Under the pieces are notes generated by a model, which was not told where the DNA came from, did no database searches, and was given only the letters and a program-made list of their open reading frames with translations. From JAJDYQ01 sp942491945 (GTDB lineage: Bacteria > Pseudomonadota > Gammaproteobacteria > JAJDYQ01): a DNA stretch of 64,000 nucleotides. The DNA is taken from the NCBI GenBank assembly GCA_942491945.1, contig CALODD010000050.1:1-64000 (forward strand). The letters are read 5' to 3'. The translations under genes and the position numbers were made by a program. Of the stretch, positions 25,062-32,871 are shown in pieces (the first letter of the stretch is position 1; every line of letters starts with the position of its first letter).

Positions 25062-25382
25062 ATGCAATTTGAAGTTGTTATCGAAGAAGGCCGCTATCAG
25101 GTCACTGTTGAAGCCGAAGATATCGAAAACGGTCATCCCTTTTTTCAGAAAATGGACAAGGATATGGACGGTGGTCGTCGTATGGGGCCAGAATTTGTAC
25201 ATGAGCCAGATATCGAACAGCGCTGCCAGATTGTTGCAGAGCGTTTAATGCTGGCAATGGAAAGTCGAAATGAATCCATGCAACGCGCGATGGCAGCGTA
25301 TATCATGTGGCGTATACCGCATATTCGCGAATTGCATATTGATACATCGGGTGACCCGTCTCTGACCGAGATCGTGACCTGA
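25062..25382 (+). CDS. Small conserved protein upstream of a response regulator
   Basis: The 106-residue acidic soluble protein begins MQFEVVIEEGRYQVTVEAED and has a central MDKDMDGGRRMGPEF block followed by a long helix (CQIVAERLMLAMESRNESMQ) and RIPHIRELHID. No known domain is recognised. The stop is 20 bases before the CheY-like gene, so the two are probably co-transcribed and may act in the same signalling step. Confidence 0.55.
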   Translation: MQFEVVIEEGRYQVTVEAEDIENGHPFFQKMDKDMDGGRRMGPEFVHEPDIEQRCQIVAERLMLAMESRNESMQRAMAAYIMWRIPHIRELHIDTSGDPSLTEIVT

Positions 25383-25402
25383 TTACAGAACAGAGAATCT
25401 AT

Positions 25403-25765
25403 ATGGCAAACATTCTTATCGTTGATGACTCACAGACCTACGCGCAGTCGCATGCCAAGGTACTTGAGAAACAGGGCCACTCCATTAGCTTTGCTGAAAA
25501 TGGCGAAGATGCTATTGAGAAAGCGAGTAGTGAGAAACCTGACCTGATCCTGATGGATCTGATTATGCCGGGCATGAATGGTTTTCAGGCCACGCGTAAG
25601 ATTTCTAAAAACGACGATACTGCACACATCCCGATCATCATCACTTCTTCTAAAGATCAGGAAACCGATATCATCTATGGTCAGCGCCAGGGTGCGGTTG
25701 AATACCTGGTTAAGCCAGTCGATGACGATGCCTTAATCGCGGCAGTTAGCAAAGCGCTAGGTTAA
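25403..25765 (+). CDS. Single-domain response regulator, CheY/PilH-like
   Basis: A complete receiver domain with no output domain: acidic pair D8-D9 (IVDDSQ), phosphoacceptor D52 (LILMDLIMPG), the switch Thr/Ser in PIIITSSKD and K104 (YLVKPVDDD). Length 120 equals a lone receiver. Such proteins relay phosphate or act on motility and kinase targets. It is convergent with the kinase-CNB gene 16 bases away. The cognate histidine kinase is not in the window. Confidence 0.88.
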   Translation: MANILIVDDSQTYAQSHAKVLEKQGHSISFAENGEDAIEKASSEKPDLILMDLIMPGMNGFQATRKISKNDDTAHIPIIITSSKDQETDIIYGQRQGAVEYLVKPVDDDALIAAVSKALG

Positions 25766-25781
25766 TAATATCCCGATCGCT

Positions 25782-27062
25782 TTACGAATAACGGGCCAAC
25801 CGCTCTGTTGTTTTCACAAGTCGCTCAATCAGAGTTGAGATAAACATTCGCTGAAACTGTATCTGACAGGACTGTGAAGCCTGTTCGACCTGCTCTATAT
25901 TTATTTTCAATATCGTTGTCGGCCGTGTTGTAATGACGTCAGCAGAGCGTTTACGTTTGCCGAGAAAAGCAATTTCACCAAACAGTTCTCCACGTCCAAG
26001 TTCCGCAACCACATGCCCACCTTTCTTTACTGACACTTCACCTTGCACGACGAGATACACGGCATCATCAATATCACCTTCCTGGATCAACTGTTCACCC
26101 TCGTCAACATCCTGCCATTCTGACCAGCGAAGCAGCTCCCATAGCTCTGCATCGTTAAAGCTTTCAAAAAAGCTCAGTTGCTTAAGCAAGTCTGTTCGTT
26201 GCTCGACAAGGTTACCCGCAACAGAAATTTGCACATCATGAAAGCCTCGGCTCACATCGTTCGATAATTCCAGCATGCTGCTATAACGATCCGACGGATC
26301 ACGTGCCATGGCCTTCAATACGATGTCATCAATAACCTGAGGGATATTTTGTCGATGCTTCGACGGTGGAACAATATCTTTCTCCAGGATCTGGCGTGTT
26401 AACGAGGGCAGATGCGAGCCATCAAACGGCGGTATCCCTGTTAATAACTCATACATCACCACGCCGAGCGAATAAATATCAGAACGATTAGTGATACCTT
26501 CTTCGCGTACACGCTCGGGGGCCATATAGCGTGGAGAACCCATTAATATGGTGGACTGTGTATCGACCATATCGGGGTCGCTAAGTATGGCCAGACCAAA
26601 GTCTGAAACCTTTATATCCCGATCATCTTTTAGCAGGATATTACTGGGCTTGATATCGCGATGAATCACTCCCTGTTGATGTGCGTAGTCCAGTGCTTCG
26701 GTACATTTGAGCAACATATTACCGACTAGCTCTAGCGGCAACAGGTTATCGGGCTTGCAGAAACGTTTTAGCGTTGTGCCGCCCGCAATGTATTCCATCG
26801 CAATATAGTGAGTATCAGAGGCAATACCCGCGTCGTACACACCAATGATATTCGGGTGATTTAGTCGCGACGCCGCATTGGTCTCATTAAAAAACAGGCG
26901 CTCAAATGACTGGCTTTGCTGACGCCAGCGACCATCATGCGGCACCTTTAAAGCAACAAAGCGGTCATTGAATGGATCATAGGCCTGATAAACCAGCCCC
27001 ATACCGCCCTGCCCTATTTCACCAACAATATCGTACTTTCCAATTTGTTGATGACGAATCAT
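25782..27062 (-). CDS. Ser/Thr protein kinase with a C-terminal cyclic-nucleotide-binding domain
   Basis: Residues about 10-270 form a Hanks-type kinase: GQGGMGLVY glycine loop, K39 in VALKVP, catalytic HRDIKPSN (D136, N141), DFGLA (D154) and APER. Residues about 297-415 form a CNB domain with the phosphate-binding segment GELFGEIAFLGKRKRSADV, where the arginine is kept but the usual proline is replaced. There is no membrane segment, so it is cytosolic. It starts 3 bases after the phoX-type gene on the same strand, implying co-expression. The ligand could be cAMP or cGMP; this is inference. Confidence 0.88.
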   Translation of the reverse strand: MIRHQQIGKYDIVGEIGQGGMGLVYQAYDPFNDRFVALKVPHDGRWRQQSQSFERLFFNETNAASRLNHPNIIGVYDAGIASDTHYIAMEYIAGGTTLKRFCKPDNLLPLELVGNMLLKCTEALDYAHQQGVIHRDIKPSNILLKDDRDIKVSDFGLAILSDPDMVDTQSTILMGSPRYMAPERVREEGITNRSDIYSLGVVMYELLTGIPPFDGSHLPSLTRQILEKDIVPPSKHRQNIPQVIDDIVLKAMARDPSDRYSSMLELSNDVSRGFHDVQISVAGNLVEQRTDLLKQLSFFESFNDAELWELLRWSEWQDVDEGEQLIQEGDIDDAVYLVVQGEVSVKKGGHVVAELGRGELFGEIAFLGKRKRSADVITTRPTTILKINIEQVEQASQSCQIQFQRMFISTLIERLVKTTERLARYS

Positions 27063-27065
27063 GCG

Positions 27066-28451
27066 CTATTTTTTCCAGGGGCCGTATATCGCCAGTGTGC
27101 CATTCTGTTGCTGCAGATTCACAAACAGAGTCGAGCCATCAGGTGAGAAGGTCGCACCGGCAAACTCTGAAGCACTACGCGGATTTTCTGCGAACACATA
27201 ATATTCGCCGTTTGGCGTGACACCTATTAATCGCTGATTACGCCCTGAGTCTTCACAGACCAGTAAATCGCCATTTGGCATGAGAGTCAGATTGTCACCA
27301 TTCCTGAGTAAATCCGGATTATTCGGTTCACTAAACAACATAATTTTCCCCGGATTTTTATTCTCCTTTTTCTGCCCTTCATCAGGCGATGGCCTGTACT
27401 GAAATATCTGTCCCAGTCGCTTCGGCCCGCCTTCGGTACAGGTAAACCAGATGACAGAGCCTTTATCAGTTTGTTGCAATGTCAGCCCTTCACCACGTAC
27501 AAACATCGCGGCATCTTTTGAAATGCCCTGATCCCGCAGACTGTCATCACGGGAATCAACATCCTCCAGATCAACCCATTTCACATCCGCGGCTACGCCA
27601 ACAGGAAACAGGCTTTTTCGGACATTACCGGTTGCTGCTGGCCCAACCGAACTACGAATCACTAACGCCTGTAACTTGCCACCGCCTGCCAGTTTGCCTT
27701 TGCGATATGGAATATAGCGATAGAACAGGCTGTTATGCCGGTCTTCGGTGAGATACACAATGCCGGTGTCAGGATCAACGATGGCTGACTCGTGGTTAAA
27801 ACGTCCCATGGCCTTGATCGGCCTGGCCTTCATCATGCCGGATTGATTAACGGGCACTTCATAGCAATAACCATGGTTTTCAGATAGCCCATGCTGGCCT
27901 CGCCTGACCACGGTCTCTTCACAGCTAATCCAGCTGTTCCACGGCGTTGGGCCACCTGAACAGTTACGTAGCGTACCGGCTAAAGCCATATGCTGACGTT
28001 CCAGTTTTTTCGAACGAAGGTTATACACTATACGTCTTACACCACCCGGTGCGATTGCTCCCTTATTAGTACGGCTATAGAGCATGGACTCATATTGATC
28101 GATTAACCCACTATCCGCTTTTCTCCAGGCTGAAAGGCTCGTCTGAGACATATCCAGCTCATGGTTACACATCAGCACCACACGATCTCGGTCTAGTGCC
28201 CACGCATGCATGCTGTCCGGCCAGCCAGGCACATGGAGCTTGTCTTCCATCTTTTGGTCAATCGCTGAAACCACCTGATAACGAAAGCCCTTTGGGAGAT
28301 CGAGTATCACCCTGCTATCGGGTTGTAATGGGCCATATCCATGTTCGGAAATATCGGTAAGTCGATCCTTCGTCTGACTGGCAGCAGCCAACACTTCAGG
28401 GAAGGTTGCCGATACGGCCAAAATGGATTGTAGAAAATGTCTTCTTTGCAT
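27066..28451 (-). CDS. PhoX-family phosphatase, Tat-exported
   Basis: The first residues MQRRHFLQSILAV form a twin-arginine signal (RRHFLQ) and a hydrophobic stretch. The body matches the PhoX/DUF839 beta-propeller family, for example MCNHELDMSQ, PWNSWISCEET, GRFNHESAIVD, VYLTEDRH and PNGDLLVCEDSG, the calcium- and iron-binding alkaline phosphatases of the periplasm. At 461 residues it is slightly smaller than typical PhoX. It directly precedes the kinase-CNB gene with a 3-base gap. A phosphate-starvation role is plausible but no Pho box is evident. Confidence 0.82.
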   Translation of the reverse strand: MQRRHFLQSILAVSATFPEVLAAASQTKDRLTDISEHGYGPLQPDSRVILDLPKGFRYQVVSAIDQKMEDKLHVPGWPDSMHAWALDRDRVVLMCNHELDMSQTSLSAWRKADSGLIDQYESMLYSRTNKGAIAPGGVRRIVYNLRSKKLERQHMALAGTLRNCSGGPTPWNSWISCEETVVRRGQHGLSENHGYCYEVPVNQSGMMKARPIKAMGRFNHESAIVDPDTGIVYLTEDRHNSLFYRYIPYRKGKLAGGGKLQALVIRSSVGPAATGNVRKSLFPVGVAADVKWVDLEDVDSRDDSLRDQGISKDAAMFVRGEGLTLQQTDKGSVIWFTCTEGGPKRLGQIFQYRPSPDEGQKKENKNPGKIMLFSEPNNPDLLRNGDNLTLMPNGDLLVCEDSGRNQRLIGVTPNGEYYVFAENPRSASEFAGATFSPDGSTLFVNLQQQNGTLAIYGPWKK

Positions 28452-28602
28452 CTGGATATTATTTCACGTTAGACCACTGATTTTCACAGCGAAGTATATT
28501 CGTAACATCTTTGCGCATAGATTATCACCATACAATAGATAGTTTTTTTCGTGGCAATACAGTACATTACGTTATACAACAGATCGATACAGGAGCCACC
28601 TA

Positions 28603-28872
28603 ATGGCTGACGAACATACTATGTGGTCCAAGACGCTGCTTGATGGTTTCATCGGCGGTATGAAGAAAAAACCATCGGACGCCTGGATCAAGTCTCAGGC
28701 CAAAGAACTTGCCGAACGCGGTATGTCGATTGACTATCTATCGAAGGTATTACGAAAAGACGTTGGCGACGCCGTCGCAGATCGCTTTTTAAACGCTGTC
28801 GGTGGTTCTCCAAGTGCTGCCAATGCCAAGAAAAAGAAAGGTGGTCTGATGGGTAAGCTGTTCGGTAAATAA
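28603..28872 (+). CDS. Small basic protein of unknown function
   Basis: The 89-residue protein begins MADEHTMWSKTLLDGFIGGM and ends in a lysine-rich, glycine-containing tail (NAKKKKGGLMGKLFGK), which could bind membrane or nucleic acid. A CAGGAGCC ribosome-binding site precedes the ATG. No domain is recognised. It is convergent with the thioredoxin gene, whose stop begins in the next base. Confidence 0.55.
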   Translation: MADEHTMWSKTLLDGFIGGMKKKPSDAWIKSQAKELAERGMSIDYLSKVLRKDVGDAVADRFLNAVGGSPSAANAKKKKGGLMGKLFGK

Positions 28873-29400
28873 TTACTTCTGCGCGGTATAACGCTGCATA
28901 AATCGTTCGATTAGCTCCTGAGTAACCGTACCCACTCGTACTGCCGCCAACTTGCCAGCTGGGTCATAAAAATAAGTGGTTGGTGTACCCAGTAACTGTT
29001 CACCGGTCACTTCACGTGATAGCCGAGAGTCTCCTAGCATGACCGGGAAATTCACAAAATAATCATCTACAAACTCGGCAACCTGATCGGCTTTGGCATA
29101 TTCGAAACTAGGAAAATCCAGAGCGAGACTGACAACCATGGCATCTTTATCCTGATGATCCTCATGGAATGAAGTCAGCTCACTAACTTCCTCCAGACAC
29201 GGCGGGCACTTCGGCCCCCAGATATTAAACAACACCCATTTACCCTTACCCAGATAATCGGATAAACGCATCGTTTCACCATTCAGACCCTTCAAGGGTT
29301 TATCTGGCCCTGCATAGGCGATCAGTGGAGCGGTTAACATGATCAGCAGGCATAACGCCGATACTATTCCCAATATTGTTCTATTCACAAATAACCTCAA
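28873..29400 (-). CDS. TlpA/ResA-like periplasmic thioredoxin
   Basis: A signal peptide or anchor (TILGIVSALCLLIMLTAPLIAYA) precedes a thioredoxin fold with the active site WGPKCPPCLEE (CPPC) and the cis-proline loop LGTPTTYFYD. Members supply electrons for cytochrome c maturation or other periplasmic disulfide reactions. The CPPC motif is that of DsbE/ResA-like reductants. It is a single gene, convergent with the small basic gene. Confidence 0.85.
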   Translation of the reverse strand: MRLFVNRTILGIVSALCLLIMLTAPLIAYAGPDKPLKGLNGETMRLSDYLGKGKWVLFNIWGPKCPPCLEEVSELTSFHEDHQDKDAMVVSLALDFPSFEYAKADQVAEFVDDYFVNFPVMLGDSRLSREVTGEQLLGTPTTYFYDPAGKLAAVRVGTVTQELIERFMQRYTAQK

Positions 29401-29524
29401 ATATCATCATTAACAGGTCAGACTAACTTCGCTCATAAAAAGTTCAGCAGACAAGTCTCGAAAATCGGGTAGAATCGCCCGATACAATAATTATTATCAT
29501 ATTTACACATTATAACTCGACTGC

Positions 29525-30757
29525 ATGGAACGCACGTTCGTCATTGTTGACCCCTCAGAGGAGCACTTTCTGCTCGTTAGCCAGCATCTATCAATGGGCT
29601 GGCCAAACGCAGATATCGACGAGTGGGATATGGAAAGTCTGTTGCGGGGCGAAGACCTTGAAGCCGTCGATGCCATTATCTTATGCGACTGTATTCGAGA
29701 CACCGATGAAGATGTCGTTTTCCTCTTACAACAATCTGAGGATGGCAACCTGCCACCGATGATCGCTGTTGATGAGTCACTCGATAAAGAGTTGATCGCC
29801 TACAACCACCTGGAACTCGACGGCCTGACCGCCACTCAGATTAATAGCTCAATTGCTGATGTCATTAAGCGCCACGCTGATGGTGGTTTTCGTGAGAGCA
29901 GTTCCGTTACCAATGCTGCGATTCCAACACCTGGTCGCGCAGACAACGAATTGCCAGTCGAACGTCTGGAGGGGCTTCGTGGATACAATCTAATCCGAGA
30001 ACTAGGCCGCGGCGGCATGTCCAGAGTGTATCTGGCAACATCCCACGAAACCGGCCGCGAAGTCGCCATCAAAGTCCTCGACATGGACACTATCGAAGAC
30101 GAACGCATGATTGAACGCTTTATCCGTGAATACAATATGCTTGCCAGCGTTGAGAATATTCATGTCGCAAAAATTCTCGACCAGACATTCACCGATGAAT
30201 ATGCCTTCATCATGATGGAGCGCTTTGAAGGTGGTGATTTAACGCGACGCATTCGTAAAGGCGTCACTCCGGAACAGGCACTCGATTATCTGGAACAGAT
30301 CGCCAGCGGCCTGGCTGATGTGCATCGAGAAAGTATTGTTCATCGTGACCTGAAACCCGGCAATATCCTGTTTCGCAACGACGGCACACTGGCCATTCTG
30401 GATTTTGGTCTGGCACAAATGGATGATGCCGATGAGAACGAACTCACAAAACACGGTGAAGTTTATGGCACGCCTTCTTATGTCAGCCCGGAACAGGCCA
30501 AAGGTCGCCGTGTCGACAATCGATCCGATATTTACAGCATGGGTATTATTTTTTATCAAATGCTCACCAAGAAAAAACCCTATCGCGCAGATAACCCAAT
30601 GGCCATGTTCTATAAACATGTTCACGCCGAGCTTCCCAAGTTTCCAGCGCAATACGGGCAGTACCAGGCGTTACTGGACAAGATGTTAGCCAAGTCAGCC
30701 GATGACCGTTTTCAGACCGCAGATGAATTAATCACTGCATTACAGGACTATAAGTAA
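29525..30757 (+). CDS. Ser/Thr protein kinase with a receiver-like N-terminal domain
   Basis: Residues 1-120 have a receiver-like fold: VIVDPSEE with an acidic residue, AIILCDC with D55 at the phosphoacceptor place, then PPMIAVDES. The lysine is not obvious, so it may be degenerate. Residues about 153-408 form a Hanks kinase: GRGGMSRVY, K183 (VAIKVL), HRDLKPGN (D275, N280), DFGLA (D293). This puts a phospho-sensing-like module on a kinase. It is followed 8 bases later by an NAD-binding protein gene. The substrate is unknown. Confidence 0.85.
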   Translation: MERTFVIVDPSEEHFLLVSQHLSMGWPNADIDEWDMESLLRGEDLEAVDAIILCDCIRDTDEDVVFLLQQSEDGNLPPMIAVDESLDKELIAYNHLELDGLTATQINSSIADVIKRHADGGFRESSSVTNAAIPTPGRADNELPVERLEGLRGYNLIRELGRGGMSRVYLATSHETGREVAIKVLDMDTIEDERMIERFIREYNMLASVENIHVAKILDQTFTDEYAFIMMERFEGGDLTRRIRKGVTPEQALDYLEQIASGLADVHRESIVHRDLKPGNILFRNDGTLAILDFGLAQMDDADENELTKHGEVYGTPSYVSPEQAKGRRVDNRSDIYSMGIIFYQMLTKKKPYRADNPMAMFYKHVHAELPKFPAQYGQYQALLDKMLAKSADDRFQTADELITALQDYK

Positions 30758-30765
30758 AGGACGTT

Positions 30766-31530
30766 GTGATAGATAAACATCTCATACTCATTGGTGTAGG
30801 TGAAATGGGCGGCGTATTTGCCCGCGGCTTTTTACGTAGCGGCTATACCGTCACGCCGGTTACTCGACAGGACTCTATTGAAGTTATAGCAACAACTCAC
30901 CCCGAACCTGATGCTGTGCTGGTTTCTGTTGGCGAGAAAGACTTACCTGATATGTTAGCGAGCATGCCCGACACATGGCGTGATCGCCTGATCCTGTTAC
31001 AGAACGAACTGCTACCTCGCGACTGGCAGGCACATGGCCTGGATAATCCAACTGTGATCTCGGTCTGGTTTGAAAAGAAAAAAGGCCAGGATGCCAAAGT
31101 AATTATCCCCTCACCTGTATATGGCCCACGCTCACAAATGGTCTTCGATGCACTGGGAAGCATTGATATTCCCGTAAACATGCTCGATAGCGTAGAGAGC
31201 CTGTTACAGGAACTAGTACTAAAGAATCTATATATCGTCACCACCAATGTCGCTGGCCTTAAAGTTGGCGGCAATGTTGGTGAGTTGTGGAACCAACATG
31301 AAGACTTCGCACGCGATGTTGCCAACGAAGTACTCGACATACAGGAATGGCTCACCGGAGAAACCGTTAATCGTGAAGAATTAATCGCCGGTATGGTGAA
31401 TTGCTTTAATGGTGACCTTGAACATAAATGCATGGGACGATCCGCACCTGCTCGACTGGAACGTGCATTGAGTCAGGCGAAAGAAGCAGGTATTCAAACG
31501 ACCACGCTGACTGCGATATCGAACCTGTAA
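30766..31530 (+). CDS. NAD(P)-binding Rossmann-fold protein, unknown substrate
   Basis: The N-terminus LILIGVGEMGGVFARGFLRSG is a Rossmann dinucleotide-binding loop of the ketopantoate-reductase/6-phosphogluconate-dehydrogenase superfamily. The rest (VLVSVGEKDLP, ILLQNELLPRDW, TVISVWFEKKKG) is similar in plan but I cannot assign a substrate. The start is a GTG with AAAGGACG in front. It is the second gene of an apparent operon with the receiver-kinase gene, which may regulate it or be served by it. Confidence 0.6.
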   Translation: MIDKHLILIGVGEMGGVFARGFLRSGYTVTPVTRQDSIEVIATTHPEPDAVLVSVGEKDLPDMLASMPDTWRDRLILLQNELLPRDWQAHGLDNPTVISVWFEKKKGQDAKVIIPSPVYGPRSQMVFDALGSIDIPVNMLDSVESLLQELVLKNLYIVTTNVAGLKVGGNVGELWNQHEDFARDVANEVLDIQEWLTGETVNREELIAGMVNCFNGDLEHKCMGRSAPARLERALSQAKEAGIQTTTLTAISNL

Positions 31531-31978
31531 CATTACTGTGCTTAGGGTGGCCGATTAAGAACATTAATACTGAGTGGCAGCCATTTCCGGTCATAGAACT
31601 GATCGGCCTTGGAAGGCACGAAACGCCACAGACTGTGTGAAAACTCCGCACAATGATTTTTGGTGGGAATAGCAGGATGTTTTTGTTAAGTGGTTGTTGG
31701 AAAGTGGGACACTCTATTCGCTATGTGACCGATACGGTGACACATGTGTAGCGTTATCCCAAACAACTTAAAACACTATGAGTTTTCACACAGCCTGGCC
31801 ACACAACGGCCATTCAGCGAGGGTCAGCAGAGTGCCAGAAGTGGCCGTTCAGAAATTCCATTTAATGGGCATAATTGCCATTGCGATGTCATTCGCTTAA
31901 ATGTGGGTTGCCACTAGTTTTTGATGCACTGTATAAAATATAAGCTTAATATATAACGCTAACTGTTAGCACATAGGC
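31531..31978. other. Gene-free stretch containing the MITE
   Basis: The 448-base gap contains the 169-bp MITE (described separately). Beyond it lie an inverted pair ACGGCCA/TGGCCGT and, nearer the next gene, a GCTAAC-T-GTTAGC palindrome before the start at 31979. No open frame is convincing; short frames across the element are accidental. Confidence 0.5.
31629..31797. mobile_element. MITE with IS1182-like ends and 4-bp target duplication
   Basis: Inverted ends CAGACTGTGTGAAAACTC (31629-31646) and GAGTTTTCACACAGCCTG (31780-31797) match over 18 bases with one mismatch. The 4 bases GCCA flank the element on both sides (31625-31628 and 31798-31801), a target duplication. It has no coding capacity. 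Its ends share the GGCTGTGT-AAAACTC pattern with the complete IS at 32872-34480, which also has a 4-bp duplication. Confidence 0.75.
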
Positions 31979-32839
31979 ATGAACATTAGAACAGTATCAA
32001 AAGCTATATTCCGAATCAAAAAAGTGTCTTCAGTGTCTATCATAATTGGAGCAATACTTATCAGTACCCCGTTATATGCTTCGGAGGTAAAGCCACAAAA
32101 CGCACAAGAAATAACCGAAATAGCAACAATTACACTTAAGGGGAAGATCGATGCAAGGCTCTATGCTCGTCTCGAAAGCTACTTTATCCCAAGTGACTAC
32201 AGCGATGAACAAGAATGTCTGAGCAAAGAGACGAAGTGGACAACGGGAACCCGCAAAAGTCGAATGAGTGCAACTTCTGTAGAACTGATACCGGATAAAG
32301 ATGGTCGATATGAGGTCACTGTGCCGATCAGTTATGTGGGTGAGAGTCCCTGCGCCTATAAGTTCCGCAGTACTTTTCTTCTCATACGTCGAGATAAAGA
32401 TGATGATTTGTACACTAGGTTTACAGTCGCGAGTACAGATAGGCTGGCATTTAATGTATATAAGGGGCATAGCTCAGGTTATGCGAGCATTCCCGGAGTA
32501 TCCCCCCCTGTTAACACTAAAAAGTTCTTCCAGATGTCCAGTGGCACCCGGATATCGTGTTTTACAACGTATCTTAAACGCGACAACCCAGATAACAATC
32601 GAGTGACTTTTACATGTGTTCCTGAGTACCAGAAGAACGTGAATAACGGCGTAGACGAACTAACAACAACAATAGTCGATCTTAATATCCGCATTGATGA
32701 TGATAGATGCAGATTTATTCCGACTATGAAGGATATAGATATAGGCAAGAAAGGCGGTAAAGACTATTTTAGGGATTATGCCGAGCCACTAAGCGCTTAT
32801 GAGCGATTCAAGCAGTGGTTACGCGGGTATTCGAACTAA
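31979..32839 (+). CDS. Exported protein of unknown function in mobile-element context
   Basis: The N-terminus has a basic stretch then SVSIIIGAILISTPLYASE, a signal peptide cut probably after YAS. The mature part of about 250 residues has four or more cysteines (QECLSKE, SPCAYKF, RISCFTTY, FTCVPEY, DRCRFIP) and many beta-strand-like segments. I recognise no family. It lies between a MITE and a complete IS element, so it is likely horizontally acquired cargo or an old resident of an insertion hotspot. Confidence 0.55.
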   Translation: MNIRTVSKAIFRIKKVSSVSIIIGAILISTPLYASEVKPQNAQEITEIATITLKGKIDARLYARLESYFIPSDYSDEQECLSKETKWTTGTRKSRMSATSVELIPDKDGRYEVTVPISYVGESPCAYKFRSTFLLIRRDKDDDLYTRFTVASTDRLAFNVYKGHSSGYASIPGVSPPVNTKKFFQMSSGTRISCFTTYLKRDNPDNNRVTFTCVPEYQKNVNNGVDELTTTIVDLNIRIDDDRCRFIPTMKDIDIGKKGGKDYFRDYAEPLSAYERFKQWLRGYSN

Positions 32840-32871
32840 ATATCGTTTATACCTAATGACCGCTTTGTACT

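Noticed and set aside
31428..31640. Open frame crossing the end of the Rossmann gene and the left MITE end
   Set aside because: It overlaps a well-supported gene in another frame and ends within the mobile element.
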